A stretch of DNA of 64,000 nt from Blautia sp. MSJ-9 (GTDB taxonomy: Bacteria > Bacillota > Clostridia > Lachnospirales > Lachnospiraceae): the NCBI RefSeq assembly GCF_018919065.1, contig NZ_JAHLQG010000057.1, positions 1-64,000 on the forward strand, given 5' to 3'. This document shows positions 33,010-41,878 of this stretch, in pieces. Within the stretch, counting starts at the first letter, position 1, and every line of letters begins with the position of its first letter. The notes under the pieces were generated by a model, which did no database searches, had not been told where the DNA came from, and saw nothing but the letters and a program-made list of their open reading frames with translations. The position numbers were made by a program, and so were the translations under genes.

Positions 33010-33183
33010 TTATCTATTGCAGATATACTCTTCAATATCTTCTTTTACAAATAACCACTTTCCTCCCACCCAATGTCCTGGAATGACATCTTCATGAACC
33101 AACTTCAGTGCTGTATTTTTTCCAATTTGAAGAACTGTTTGTAATTCTTTCAATGTCAATGTATCAGGTATATTATCAAGCAT
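33010..33183 (-). CDS. Small HTH_17/excisionase-type DNA-binding protein
   Basis: The 57-residue protein matches the short helix-turn-helix domain of excisionase-like proteins: LTLKELQTVLQIGKNTALKL as recognition helix and GHWVGGKWLFVKEDIEEYI as wing and tail. GGAGG is seven bases before the ATG at 33183, which is preferred to an in-frame ATG five codons upstream. It may be a second directionality factor, or serve the serine recombinase next door. Confidence 0.72.
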   Translation of the reverse strand: MLDNIPDTLTLKELQTVLQIGKNTALKLVHEDVIPGHWVGGKWLFVKEDIEEYICNR

Positions 33184-33301
33184 TTTGTATACCTCCAATT
33201 ATAATTGTTTTAGAAGAATGTTTAATAATATTCGGTCCATTACGGTTTATCTTAGTTTATTCAGTACCATTTAAGCACTACACAACTTATATATCTGGTT
33301 T

Positions 33302-34012
33302 TTACATTGAACACTCTTGCTTCAGTTCCCGTTTATACTTGTAATAACTTCCTTTAGATATACCAATAAGTTTTATACACTCTTTATCTGACAGAGTTCC
33401 AGAAAAATCCCGGCTATACTTCTGTATCAATCGCTTTGAATCCACTGATTTTTTAGTAACCAGCTTAGTTCCCCGTGTCAGCCCAATCTGCTTTCCATTC
33501 AATCGGGCAGTTTCTATTCCTTCACGAGTTCTCTGATGCAAATCAGCAACTTCTTTTTCTGACTGCTCAAATGCAAGCTGAATCTGTTTTCTGGCAAGAT
33601 TCAACATATAGCCATTGACTGCATTCAATATTCCAGACATAAGTTCGTCTGATGCCAGATCACCTGTCTTTATATTTACAGATAGTTGATTATTCATCGC
33701 CTGTTGGTAAGTACTGGTATTAATATGCGGCTCCTTTAGAAATACCAGTGATACACCCCGGTTATATAGTTCTTCATATGTTTTATAACCATCCTGCGAA
33801 GTACGGCTCATTCTTGATACCGAATCAAACACCAATGTATCACCCTCAGAAACCTTTCTGAGAAGTTTTTCAAATTCTTTTCGTTCATGTATCTTGGTTC
33901 CAGTGTATATTTCTCGCACAATAACCGCATCCGGATACACTGTCCTGATGTTTCTGACCTGTCTCTCCAGATTTTGTCTGGGAGTAGAAATTCTACAATA
34001 TCCATAAATCAT
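33302..34012 (-). CDS. Serine recombinase (resolvase/invertase family)
   Basis: The 236-residue protein has the N-terminal catalytic domain with YGYCRISTPRQNLERQV (nucleophile Ser near residue 8), the LVFDSVSRMSRTSQDGY helix near 60 with the conserved Arg residues and SGILNAVNGYMLNLARKQ near 130. A C-terminal HTH follows (LIGISKGSYYKYKREL). Size and layout match Hin/resolvase enzymes rather than large integrases. The ATG at 34012 has GGAGG nine bases ahead; a TTG two codons earlier is possible. No inversion target was recognised, so resolution or regulation of the element are the likely roles. Confidence 0.88.
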   Translation of the reverse strand: MIYGYCRISTPRQNLERQVRNIRTVYPDAVIVREIYTGTKIHERKEFEKLLRKVSEGDTLVFDSVSRMSRTSQDGYKTYEELYNRGVSLVFLKEPHINTSTYQQAMNNQLSVNIKTGDLASDELMSGILNAVNGYMLNLARKQIQLAFEQSEKEVADLHQRTREGIETARLNGKQIGLTRGTKLVTKKSVDSKRLIQKYSRDFSGTLSDKECIKLIGISKGSYYKYKRELKQECSM

Positions 34013-34033
34013 TTTCAAAATCCTCCAAGAAAA

Positions 34034-34069
34034 AGGGCAGAACCTCAGAATATTCCAAAGTTCTGCCCT
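34034..34069 (-). terminator. Intrinsic terminator of the Rpn-like gene
   Basis: AGGGCAGAAC (34034-34043) and GTTCTGCCCT (34060-34069) pair, followed on the minus strand by TTTTCTTGG. Confidence 0.85.
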
Positions 34070-34093
34070 AAAAGCCTACTTATATTATGTCTC

Positions 34094-35044
34094 TTACCAA
34101 TATTTTTTCACGTAACCAACAGCCTCTTCTTCGGATAAAGAAAATTCTTTCATGAGATTCTTAACCGTTACATCCTGACTTGCATTAAAGTTCTTACACG
34201 TTCTGATATTTGCACGAATACCATCAAGCCTTCCAATCTGCACGCCTTCCTGTCTTAGTTCTTCCAATGCATTACACATATTAATCTGACCTCCTTTTTG
34301 TTCCGATTCCAAAGCATGGTCAATCAGTTTCTGTGACTCTGTAATTGCGCCTATCACAAGACCAAGTTCCGCTGACATCACCCGATCTTTATATACCATA
34401 TTAATCTTTTGATAATCACGCGCATAAATAGATCTGCTGACATCAAATACCGTATTTACATCCGGGTTACAAAATTTAAGGGATTCGCTGGCTCTTACTT
34501 GAATGAGATTCATTTTGTAATCAACTACCAGAGGTTTCAGTTTCTCCGGGATTTCCAACATATCCTTTAAAGAAAATGGTCCATCCCATTCACGTTCGCC
34601 ATAGTATACACAAAGGCTGATTACCGGATGCAGACGGTCTGTTTTCCTAAAATTTGACAGGAACTCATCTGACGACTGAAAATTTTTATCGTTCCTGTTC
34701 TGTACTGCAATCTCATCATATTCCTTCATGTATGTAAAAGCATCCCCAACCATATGACGCAATGGCATTGCATAATGTATCTTTGCCTGATTTTCCAGAC
34801 CCCATATCACGAAGTCTACGCCATACGCTGTTTTCTTCACAACGTCCAGAATCTTCTGTACTGTTTCCGCATGTCCATTAAATTTCAGCATTGATGAAAC
34901 ATCTGTATCAACTTCAGTAAGATCATCCGGCTTCAATACCTGTTCACCATCAAACAACGCTGCATTAAACAGATCTGCAAAATGATTATTGTCTCTCCAA
35001 AAGGTCTTTAGTATGGTATCCGGTTTTATTTTGTTCTTTTCCAC
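34094..35044 (-). CDS. Rpn/YhgA-type PD-(D/E)XK nuclease family protein (PF04754-like)
   Basis: The 316-residue protein resembles recombination-promoting nucleases. HFADLFNAALFDG near residue 21, then the core WGLENQAKIHYAMPLRHM (about 81-98, the E-x-Q region of a PD-(D/E)XK fold), ISLCVYYGEREWDGP near 150 and a C-terminal tail with VQIGRLDGIRANIR and a UBA-like helix pair. A GTG at 35044 is chosen since GAGGAGGTG lies about nine bases ahead and no ATG has a site. The usual catalytic Asp/Lys pattern is not fully clear, so activity is uncertain. Rpn genes are often on mobile DNA; some act against phages. Confidence 0.7.
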   Translation of the reverse strand: MEKNKIKPDTILKTFWRDNNHFADLFNAALFDGEQVLKPDDLTEVDTDVSSMLKFNGHAETVQKILDVVKKTAYGVDFVIWGLENQAKIHYAMPLRHMVGDAFTYMKEYDEIAVQNRNDKNFQSSDEFLSNFRKTDRLHPVISLCVYYGEREWDGPFSLKDMLEIPEKLKPLVVDYKMNLIQVRASESLKFCNPDVNTVFDVSRSIYARDYQKINMVYKDRVMSAELGLVIGAITESQKLIDHALESEQKGGQINMCNALEELRQEGVQIGRLDGIRANIRTCKNFNASQDVTVKNLMKEFSLSEEEAVGYVKKYW

Positions 35045-35173
35045 CGTTTTTGACACCTCCTCTTGTCTGTTGTTATTATCAATATACCATAATCTATATT
35101 CTATTTCTATTAAAACAAAATGTAAAATTCTTAAAAATTTGGAAAATGCTACCAAAAGAGCCCTCTACAAAAA

Positions 35174-35256
35174 AAGTATCAAAAGTTGAGCATCTACATA
35201 TATTCCAGATATTATTTTTCCGGTCTATATCTGACGCTCGTTTCTTTTGATACTTT
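35174..35256 (-). terminator. Long-stem terminator after recT
   Basis: AAAGTATCAAAAG (about 35178) pairs with CTTTTGATACTTT (about 35240), with inner pairings GAGC/GCTC and AGATAT/ATATCT. The minus-strand exit is TTTTTTTG. Confidence 0.75.
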
Positions 35257-35308
35257 TCATAATTCTACAATAAAACGTATGCCCCTTAATTATTGCTTAC
35301 TGTTTTAA

Positions 35309-36136
35309 TCATTTACCCGATTCCTCTTCTGAGTTTTCGTAAACCATCTCATTCTCTACTTCTGTTGCCATGTCCATACTCAGTCTGCTTTTAATCGTTT
35401 CGTCCGTACTGAGTGCTCTCTGGAACTCGGTCTTTATCGGAGCATACTTCAAAGCCTGTTTGATAACCGTTTTCTTCGCCATTTCCTCATAATTGCTCTT
35501 CCATGGTGAATAGTCGGAATCAAAAGCCTTGGAATATGTTTTTGCGTAAATATCCATGTCATTCTTGGACATTACTGAGAATCCATATCCACCATTTACC
35601 GTTTTAAAGATTCCATAGAAATAAATCAAATCTCCTCTGTCCGAGAACGCTGGTCTATGTCTTAATTTTGCATCCAACCCGTATTCATAGAAGAACTCAT
35701 CATTTTCATAAACCGCCTGTGCCTGTATGGTCTGCATTTGTCCATTACGATAGGCAAGGTCAATCAATCCCTTATATCCTATCTGAAACTGGCATTCCAG
35801 TTTTCCATGATTCTTATATGGAATCAGATATGCCTGTCCCAGCGGTGTATTCGGTTCCAGTCCGAGCTGTGCTGAATTTAATAAAGCCGCCAGAAATGAC
35901 ATTGGCGTACACGCCTGCAACTGCGGTGTATTATTCAGTGCTGATAATGCAATCCTTGTAAAGCGTTCCGGTGACATCACACTTGGAAGTGCCTTTTTGA
36001 TTTCCGGCATCATCACTTTTACCATATCCGGAATTGTCATATTTTTTGTCAGTTTAACTTCCTCATCTTTCTTAGCTGGCTGTGCCTGCGCCTGTGCTGC
36101 CAGTTCCTCTTTCAAGCTAATCTGTTTTGCTGCCAT
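35309..36136 (-). CDS. recT: RecT-type single-strand annealing protein
   Basis: The 275-residue phage-type recombinase anneals complementary single strands. It shows ERFTRIALSALNNTPQLQAC near residue 58, LGLEPNTPLGQAYLIPYKN near 93, QIGYKGLIDLAYRNGQ near 118 and MAKKTVIKQALKYAP near 220, all typical of RecT. Charged, disordered ends flank the core. It follows the YqaJ exonuclease gene by 16 bases, giving the standard exonuclease-annealase pair. Confidence 0.95.
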   Translation of the reverse strand: MAAKQISLKEELAAQAQAQPAKKDEEVKLTKNMTIPDMVKVMMPEIKKALPSVMSPERFTRIALSALNNTPQLQACTPMSFLAALLNSAQLGLEPNTPLGQAYLIPYKNHGKLECQFQIGYKGLIDLAYRNGQMQTIQAQAVYENDEFFYEYGLDAKLRHRPAFSDRGDLIYFYGIFKTVNGGYGFSVMSKNDMDIYAKTYSKAFDSDYSPWKSNYEEMAKKTVIKQALKYAPIKTEFQRALSTDETIKSRLSMDMATEVENEMVYENSEEESGK

Positions 36137-36152
36137 TTCCTAATCCCCCTTC

Positions 36153-37085
36153 CTATGCTACACGGTTTACTGTAAATCTTCTCGTACTGCTTTTATTTAC
36201 ATATGCCTCATAAATCTCTGGTTTCTCAGCTTTCAGCTTTTTGCTGTCCAGACGTGATGAACTGTAAGAAGTCCAGCTAACCTGGTACTTTTCTGTCAGT
36301 GCCTTTGAAGCGTCCTGCATTTCCAGTTTTATCTTCTGGTCAATAGTGTTTTTCTCATTCTCCATTTTTTCAATCAATCCCACCAGTTCCTCACGACGGC
36401 TCAGTAATCCGTTATATCCATGCAGTTCCACAACTTTTTCCTTATCTGCTTTAAAATACATCTTCGCAATCTGCTCAGAACAGTTTTTAGTTCCATCCGG
36501 ATCAGGCATGACATGTGCCATCACATGTTCTTTCCAGAAACGTTCCTCTATGATAATCAGGTTCTGAATCATTTCTTCATCCCTGTCTATCTTATGAACG
36601 ATAAAATCTTTTCCAAAGACTACCGCCGCGACATACCAGCAGTCAAAACCACTGACCGCCAGATAATGCTGTACCTGCATCTGATAATGAAGTGGTATCT
36701 GTCCCTCTGACCATTTATCTGAAGAATACGGAGAAACAGTCTTGCACTCTAATCCGGCTTTCTGCCCTACAATCAAACGGTCAAAATCCGCCAGCATAAT
36801 CGGATGTTCTTCGTTCTGAAAAATCGCATTCGCCCTGCGTACCTTGAAACCTGTTTCTTCCATAAATCTCTGCGCCACATATTCTTCCAGATCTCTTCCC
36901 TGACGCATAGCTTCATTATCTTTTTCTTCAATTTCATCTGTGATTTTATCCTGATAGACCTGAAATGCTGATACATACGGATTTAATCCGCAGATCGCAC
37001 CTGCATCTGTACCCGTAATCCCTGTTTTGCGGTATTTCAGCCATTCCTTTTTCTCTAATCTATTTGTCCCAATCAGTCGTTTCAT
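36153..37085 (-). CDS. YqaJ-type viral recombinase exonuclease
   Basis: The 310-residue lambda-exonuclease-like protein shows RKTGITGTDAGAICGLNPY near residue 19, QGRDLEEYVAQRFMEETG near 62 and the catalytic core MLADFDRLIVGQKAGLECKT (Asp...Glu-x-Lys, about 97-116), then the PLHYQMQVQHYLAVSG motif near 131. It resects double-strand ends 5' to 3' to provide substrate for RecT. A C-terminal helical extension is normal for the subgroup. AAAGGAAA precedes the ATG. Confidence 0.93.
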   Translation of the reverse strand: MKRLIGTNRLEKKEWLKYRKTGITGTDAGAICGLNPYVSAFQVYQDKITDEIEEKDNEAMRQGRDLEEYVAQRFMEETGFKVRRANAIFQNEEHPIMLADFDRLIVGQKAGLECKTVSPYSSDKWSEGQIPLHYQMQVQHYLAVSGFDCWYVAAVVFGKDFIVHKIDRDEEMIQNLIIIEERFWKEHVMAHVMPDPDGTKNCSEQIAKMYFKADKEKVVELHGYNGLLSRREELVGLIEKMENEKNTIDQKIKLEMQDASKALTEKYQVSWTSYSSSRLDSKKLKAEKPEIYEAYVNKSSTRRFTVNRVA

Positions 37086-37131
37086 ATCAAAATTTCCTTT
37101 CTATTGAAATCATTTCTTAGTATTTAAATTC

Positions 37132-37476
37132 TTAAACTGCCTCGTAAAGTCCATATCCTTCCAGCTCATCAAGCTCATGTTCGACATAATTATCTAATTC
37201 ATCGAATGAAGAATCCTTAATTCCAAGCCATTTTTCATACAGACCTTCCAGGATTCCGGTTCCCATATTGAGAAGATTCAAAAGAGCCACGTCGCTAAGC
37301 TGTGTGGATTTTTCCAGCAGAATCTCATATAAAGATGAGAATGTCTCAATCTTATACGCGTCTGCAATCAAATCAGTGGAACTCTCATTCAGCAGATTCT
37401 GTCTGTAATCTTTAAACTCTCCATAAATACGCTTAATAACTTCCTGTTTTAATTCTTCCTGAACTTTTTGTTTCAT
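37132..37476 (-). CDS. Hypothetical protein resembling DUF3848-type element proteins
   Basis: The 114-residue acidic helical protein lies between the DUF932 gene and the exonuclease gene. MKQKVQEELKQEVIKRIYGE and the following LNESSTDLIADAYKIETFSS resemble small DUF3848-like proteins found with recombination modules. There is no catalytic motif. GGAGGCAGAC precedes the start. The family link is tentative. Confidence 0.55.
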   Translation of the reverse strand: MKQKVQEELKQEVIKRIYGEFKDYRQNLLNESSTDLIADAYKIETFSSLYEILLEKSTQLSDVALLNLLNMGTGILEGLYEKWLGIKDSSFDELDNYVEHELDELEGYGLYEAV

Positions 37477-37504
37477 TATGTCTGCCTCCTCTTACGAAAA
37501 AATA

Positions 37505-37541
37505 TGGGAACTTCCTTTTTCATTCAGAAGTTCCCATTTTT
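37505..37541 (-). terminator. Intrinsic terminator after the DUF932 gene
   Basis: GGGAACTTC and GAAGTTCCC form a perfect nine-pair stem around a 12-base loop, followed on the minus strand by ATATTTTTT. Confidence 0.8.
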
Positions 37542-37545
37542 GAAA

Positions 37546-38481
37546 TCATGCTGCTTTTACAATCTGATATGCCCGGTCAATCATCGGGTTGCCGTCCATT
37601 GTTCTCATAAACAGATTTTCCTTATAGTTTGCTGTGCGTCTCAGTGGTTCATTATGCGTAGCAAAATCTGATACTGCATTAATAAAACGGTAAGCATTGT
37701 TTCCACCCACATCCTGTAAATCCGGTGCATCATAATATCTTGCTCGCAGATCATCTCGCAGCTTCTTTACATTCTTTGCCGTTACCAGACTGGTAGTCTT
37801 TTCTAACGGAAGAAGCAGTTCAATATATTCCTTCACCTGTCTTTCGGATAATTTCTGGCGTTTCAGTTCTTCAAACTCTTTTCCGAGCTTACTCATATAA
37901 TTCTCTGCCATAAATAAAGTTTCCTGCGCTTCATGAATTTTGCCTTTGATATTTCCGGTATGTACCATAGCCCAGGAACGCTTTGCTGTACTCAGCGCCA
38001 GATTCAATGTATTATTACACACTACACGAATCGGAGTCACTGCAACCCTCACTGCCGCACTTCCATCATGGCTGTTACTGAACACCAGATACGGAGAAAT
38101 CTGTTCACCGGAAATGATATACTCTTTCGGGAGTCTTGCCAGAAGCCAGACTTTCTTACCCTCCTGTAAACTACCCGCAGTTTCATAACGGACTCCTTTA
38201 CCCAGAAGTGCATCTGTAAATGAAAATGCCTCTTCATTCTGTACGATTTTGTAGCGTTCGGTCACAACGCCCAATACTTTATTATCTGTATTTCTGACAT
38301 TTGCACGATAGCCCTCAATCTTAATACCGGAGTCTGTATATACCTCTCTCTGATAAACTTTCCAGTCCAATCCTGCCAGTCTTAACGCATCCTTTGATTC
38401 CGGTGCTTCCCGTACCTGTACACCAAGTCCATGCCACGGCTTTGTTCTTGTGTAAAACATAGATTCTACATTTGCTGCCAT
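37546..38481 (-). CDS. DUF932 domain protein (phage/plasmid-like TIGR03299 type)
   Basis: The 311-residue protein starts with MAANVESMFYTRTKPWHGLG, the hallmark of DUF932, followed by LGVVTERYKIVQNEEAFSF near residue 69, YLVFSNSHDGSAAVRVAVTP near 130 and VRVVCNNTLNLAL-like sequence near 152. Family members occur on plasmids and phages next to single-strand annealing genes. The role is not established. AGGGAGGAAAATAATT leads to the ATG, overlapping the tiny ORF upstream. Confidence 0.9.
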   Translation of the reverse strand: MAANVESMFYTRTKPWHGLGVQVREAPESKDALRLAGLDWKVYQREVYTDSGIKIEGYRANVRNTDNKVLGVVTERYKIVQNEEAFSFTDALLGKGVRYETAGSLQEGKKVWLLARLPKEYIISGEQISPYLVFSNSHDGSAAVRVAVTPIRVVCNNTLNLALSTAKRSWAMVHTGNIKGKIHEAQETLFMAENYMSKLGKEFEELKRQKLSERQVKEYIELLLPLEKTTSLVTAKNVKKLRDDLRARYYDAPDLQDVGGNNAYRFINAVSDFATHNEPLRRTANYKENLFMRTMDGNPMIDRAYQIVKAA

Positions 38482-38483
38482 AA

Positions 38484-38564
38484 TTATTTTCCTCCCTTTC
38501 GACTGATGATCTCATTCCAGATCACAACTACTGTTGATAAAACCGCCATAATAATCTTCTGCAT
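38484..38564 (-). CDS. Possible 26-residue membrane peptide
   Basis: An ATG at 38564 opens MQKIIMAVLSTVVVIWNEII followed by a short basic tail and TAA. One hydrophobic helix of about 18 residues precedes positive charges, the shape of small transmembrane peptides. AAGGAAAA lies about eight bases ahead, and the stop falls inside the DUF932 ribosome-site region, consistent with translational coupling. It may be a real small protein or a chance ORF. Confidence 0.4.
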   Translation of the reverse strand: MQKIIMAVLSTVVVIWNEIISRKGGK

Positions 38565-38588
38565 TTTTCAAATTTTCCTTTCTTCCTT

Positions 38589-39545
38589 TTACTTGCATGG
38601 AAAAACATTTCCTTCTCCGCTTGCCAGACGGATGCAATGATTCTTTCCGTCATAATAATAGATTTCCTCTGTCAGCTTGTCTTTCGGGTTTCGATTCTGT
38701 TTTAACTCTTTTTTCAGTCTTTCTTTCATTTTACTGACTGATACCTCTGAATCTGCTGGTCGTACCAGAACCTCATTAACAGAAGTAAATGTCAGATACA
38801 GATTTTCTGTATGCAGGGCTTCACAAAGTTTATCCCCAACTCCCGGATAGAATATCGCTACCGAACCATGGTCAAAAGATTCTGTGCTGATACATTTCTC
38901 AGGCACAATATCTGCCAATACCTCTTCTGCATCTTCGCCCATAAAATCGTCACCTTTATAATCTTTACCAATGGTAAGTGCTCTAAAGATACTGTAATAT
39001 CGTGCCGGGAAGATCCTTGCCGAATTTTTCAGCGCATCGCTGAAAACCTCTTCCATTCCCTTCTCCCAGACATCTAAAATTTCCTGAGATACTTTCAGTC
39101 CAATCATATTTTCTCCCTTTTCCATGAGATTCAGGCTGATACTTAACGCGATATCTCCAACCGTCTTATATGTGCTCTGTTCCAATGCCTCTTTGTTATT
39201 AATATTTTCCGGTACAATAAACAGTCGGGATTTTGCTTTGTCATAAGTAAGTACTTCAACCATTGCATTAAACAGACGTTTTCGGCTGTTCTCTCTGACA
39301 TATGTTACCAGTTCCTTTGCTATCCTCTGGATTTTCTTTCCCTCACAGTATTCTTTATAAAATTTATTTGTTCCTAACGAATCACATCCTACATGCGTCG
39401 CTGATTCAATACAAATGATTTCTAAGCGGTCTTCACCAAGTTCGTTTTCTTCCTTTGGTACAAAACGTACATTTTCTGCTTTCCATCCACTGATATTCAG
39501 GATGGCTTTTCTCAGTTCTTTCATAAAGATTTCGTAGTTTAACAT
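38589..39545 (-). CDS. DUF5688-like element protein, function unknown
   Basis: The 318-residue cytoplasmic protein contains FVPKEENELGEDRLEIICIE near residue 30, GDIALSISLNLME near 130 and an aromatic SARIFPARYYSIFRAL segment near 190, a pattern seen in DUF5688 proteins of Clostridia. The ATG at 39545 has AAGGAGG eight bases ahead, so the longer ORF start is not used. It is the first gene of the DUF932/YqaJ/RecT run. No biochemical function can be proposed. Confidence 0.6.
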   Translation of the reverse strand: MLNYEIFMKELRKAILNISGWKAENVRFVPKEENELGEDRLEIICIESATHVGCDSLGTNKFYKEYCEGKKIQRIAKELVTYVRENSRKRLFNAMVEVLTYDKAKSRLFIVPENINNKEALEQSTYKTVGDIALSISLNLMEKGENMIGLKVSQEILDVWEKGMEEVFSDALKNSARIFPARYYSIFRALTIGKDYKGDDFMGEDAEEVLADIVPEKCISTESFDHGSVAIFYPGVGDKLCEALHTENLYLTFTSVNEVLVRPADSEVSVSKMKERLKKELKQNRNPKDKLTEEIYYYDGKNHCIRLASGEGNVFPCK

Positions 39546-39579
39546 CGTTTTTCCTCCTTGGATTGTGTGAAATTGAAAA

Positions 39580-39608
39580 GAGCTGAAACGTTTTTCACGT
39601 CTCAGCTC
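39580..39608 (-). terminator. Intrinsic terminator of the zinc-ribbon membrane protein gene
   Basis: GAGCTGAAACG and CGTCTCAGCTC form an 11-position stem with one mismatch, and the minus-strand exit is TTTTCAATTT. Confidence 0.8.
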
Positions 39609-39707
39609 CAAATAAATAAGTTACTATTATCTTTGCTTTTCCTCCTTCTGCAAAGATAATATATAATTCATATTCCACGGTTTACGAATAAATAAACTTC
39701 AAAGTAT

Positions 39708-41135
39708 CTATTTTGTTTTTACGTTCTCGTAGCGATTAAATATATTAGCTATATACTCTATTTTTTCATATGTATTTAATACTTCTTCGTCAACTACTAT
39801 CGCACCCAATTCTATATCATATACATTTTCATCCTGTTCAGTTAATATAAACTGAACTTTTACTTCAGATTCTTTTCCATCATAAATTCCTTTCCCATCA
39901 AATTCAACTACATTATCTTGTTCTGTCGATTCAAAATGCTTCCATTTTCCATTTGTAAAATATTCTTTAAATGATTTTTTATAGGAAATATCTGGATATG
40001 CCTCCGGGCACACATTCTGTACCATATAAATATACTGAATGTCATGCTGTACAAAAATCCCACCTGCTATCAAAACAACTGATAATATAAGAACAGCTTT
40101 TATCTCCTTACCAGCTCTCATCAAGCGCTTATTATTTTTGCTTTCTTTATAAGCATTAACAGGAGCCTGATAAGACAACTCTTTCAGCAAAGAAACAATA
40201 ATCGTATTTTTCTCTAAAGTTCCTTTAAAATCATTTACACCTGAAAGTTCCGGTCTGTTTTTATCATAGTGATACTTTATTTTTTGATCTTCTACTGGAA
40301 ATCCATATGTGCCATGTTTTCCTTCCACGCATAAACATCCGTATTCGTTATAATAGACTTTCTTTATTGCTTTTATTTTAAGAGACAATAATGCGTTATA
40401 TAGTGCCTGTACATCATTTATTACAAGCATATTCAGACACATTTCAGAAAATTTTTGTTTGTTTTTATAAATGAACCTTTCTGAAATACGCCATACTACA
40501 TATGCAATAAGAGCATCGAAGAAAATATACATCACTACATCATATACTGCCCACATGAATGCCCATTTGCTTCCAAAACTTGACATCAGCTCTCTTATCC
40601 AGGCTTTTCCTTCAAAAAACAAAATTATCAATGACGCCAAAAATATGAGCACAGATTCCGTAGAATGACGCTTATCATTCTTCTCAACCATGTTTTTAAG
40701 ATTCTCAAAACTACCATCAATAAAAATTCCTCTTTTACTCTCTTCTTTTTTTCCCGAATCCTGTTCCTCTTTTTCAAAAATTCCTTTAATTTTTTTCAAA
40801 CGGTAATCCAACTCTTCTACAATAGTAGATGCAATATTATACTTTTGACTGATTTCTTTTATTTGCTCCCGAATATTACGAATGCTATTTTCATCCTCAA
40901 TATTCATGCTGCTATACAAAGAAATTATCTGAGATTCTGCTTTTTTCAATTCCTCTACCATTGCTTCACTATCCAAAACTATTTTCTTTCCTTGAACAAT
41001 CTTGGATTTTTCCATGGTCTCAGAGTTAAACTCCACTTCAATGTCCCAGAAAAAATACATTTCTAGTTTAGCTCCACATTGAGGGCAGAATCTATTATTT
41101 TCACTTACTTCCTGTCCGCACTTTTGACATTTCAT
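39708..41135 (-). CDS. Zinc-ribbon membrane protein of unknown function
   Basis: The 475-residue protein begins with a zinc ribbon, MKCQKCGQEVSENNRFCPQCG (CxxC...CxxC), followed by a coiled-coil stretch (about 60-125). Two hydrophobic hairpin regions come next (about 160-175 and 195-220), then a cytoplasmic part, a further membrane helix near 345 (AVLILSVVLIAGGIFV) and an extracellular C-terminal domain. The layout resembles stress- or signal-related double_zinc_ribbon membrane proteins. It lies between the recombination module and a divergent XRE regulator, so it may be cargo or an immunity-like factor; no homologue is recognised. Confidence 0.6.
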   Translation of the reverse strand: MKCQKCGQEVSENNRFCPQCGAKLEMYFFWDIEVEFNSETMEKSKIVQGKKIVLDSEAMVEELKKAESQIISLYSSMNIEDENSIRNIREQIKEISQKYNIASTIVEELDYRLKKIKGIFEKEEQDSGKKEESKRGIFIDGSFENLKNMVEKNDKRHSTESVLIFLASLIILFFEGKAWIRELMSSFGSKWAFMWAVYDVVMYIFFDALIAYVVWRISERFIYKNKQKFSEMCLNMLVINDVQALYNALLSLKIKAIKKVYYNEYGCLCVEGKHGTYGFPVEDQKIKYHYDKNRPELSGVNDFKGTLEKNTIIVSLLKELSYQAPVNAYKESKNNKRLMRAGKEIKAVLILSVVLIAGGIFVQHDIQYIYMVQNVCPEAYPDISYKKSFKEYFTNGKWKHFESTEQDNVVEFDGKGIYDGKESEVKVQFILTEQDENVYDIELGAIVVDEEVLNTYEKIEYIANIFNRYENVKTK

Positions 41136-41262
41136 CCTCGTGTTTCTCCTTCCAATTTTTTATCTTAATTATACGCTGTTTAGGTTTTATTTTCAACGCT
41201 GTTATAGTTTATTTTTATCCTTTTATTATTGGTACAATAATTGTAAAGGAGAGACGATCACT

Positions 41263-41595
41263 ATGAAAAATTTGAAAGCCCTACGCCTATCCAAAAAATT
41301 AAGCCAACAACAGTTAGCTTTACGTTTAGACCTTTCTCAGCAAACGATATACAAATACGAAAATGGAATTACAGAACCAGACATTGCTACATTAATTAAA
41401 CTTGCTGATTACTTCAACACTTCTGTTGATTATTTAATTGGTAATACTAACAATCCGCAACGTCCGGGCATTTATTCTGAAACAGAACTCACAGAAAATG
41501 AACTTCGACACTTACGCATATATCGAAATATGCCAAGTACTACGCAAGAATTACTAGACTCTCTTCTATCAGAAATTTCTAAAAACACCATCTAA
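41263..41595 (+). CDS. XRE-family transcriptional regulator
   Basis: The 110-residue protein has an N-terminal Cro/C1 helix-turn-helix (LRLSKKLSQQQLALRLDLSQ, then QTIYKYENGITEPDIATLIK) and a short acidic C-terminal region. AAAGGAGAG precedes the ATG. It is one of two element genes on the plus strand and diverges from the zinc-ribbon gene; it converges with the radical SAM genes. It is the best candidate for element repressor, possibly the target of the ImmA-like protease. Confidence 0.9.
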   Translation: MKNLKALRLSKKLSQQQLALRLDLSQQTIYKYENGITEPDIATLIKLADYFNTSVDYLIGNTNNPQRPGIYSETELTENELRHLRIYRNMPSTTQELLDSLLSEISKNTI

Positions 41596-41685
41596 TTTCA
41601 TTTTGAAAATAGAAATACCAAAAGTTTTTATAACGCATAGTGTAGGCTACTACTTTTATCACACATAGTTGTAAATTCTAAAAAA

Positions 41686-41717
41686 GTGGTACTTTATCTA
41701 TTTTGATCAAGTACCAC
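41686..41717. terminator. Bidirectional terminator between XRE regulator and radical SAM genes
   Basis: GTGGTACTT (41686-41694) and AAGTACCAC (41709-41717) form a nine-pair stem. The minus-strand side is followed by TTTTTTAG, the plus side by a weaker T-rich tract. Confidence 0.8.
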
Positions 41718-41878
41718 TCTATCATTATTTTATATTCTAAAACAGCTTTTACGTCTGTATAATAAATCAAAAATTCTTTCTATTCTTCATCAATGTGATT
41801 TCTACATTATTAATTGCTGAACTTTATATTTTATAAATTCGGAAAAATAGTTATTTTACCCAAAAGCACTGTAATTGA

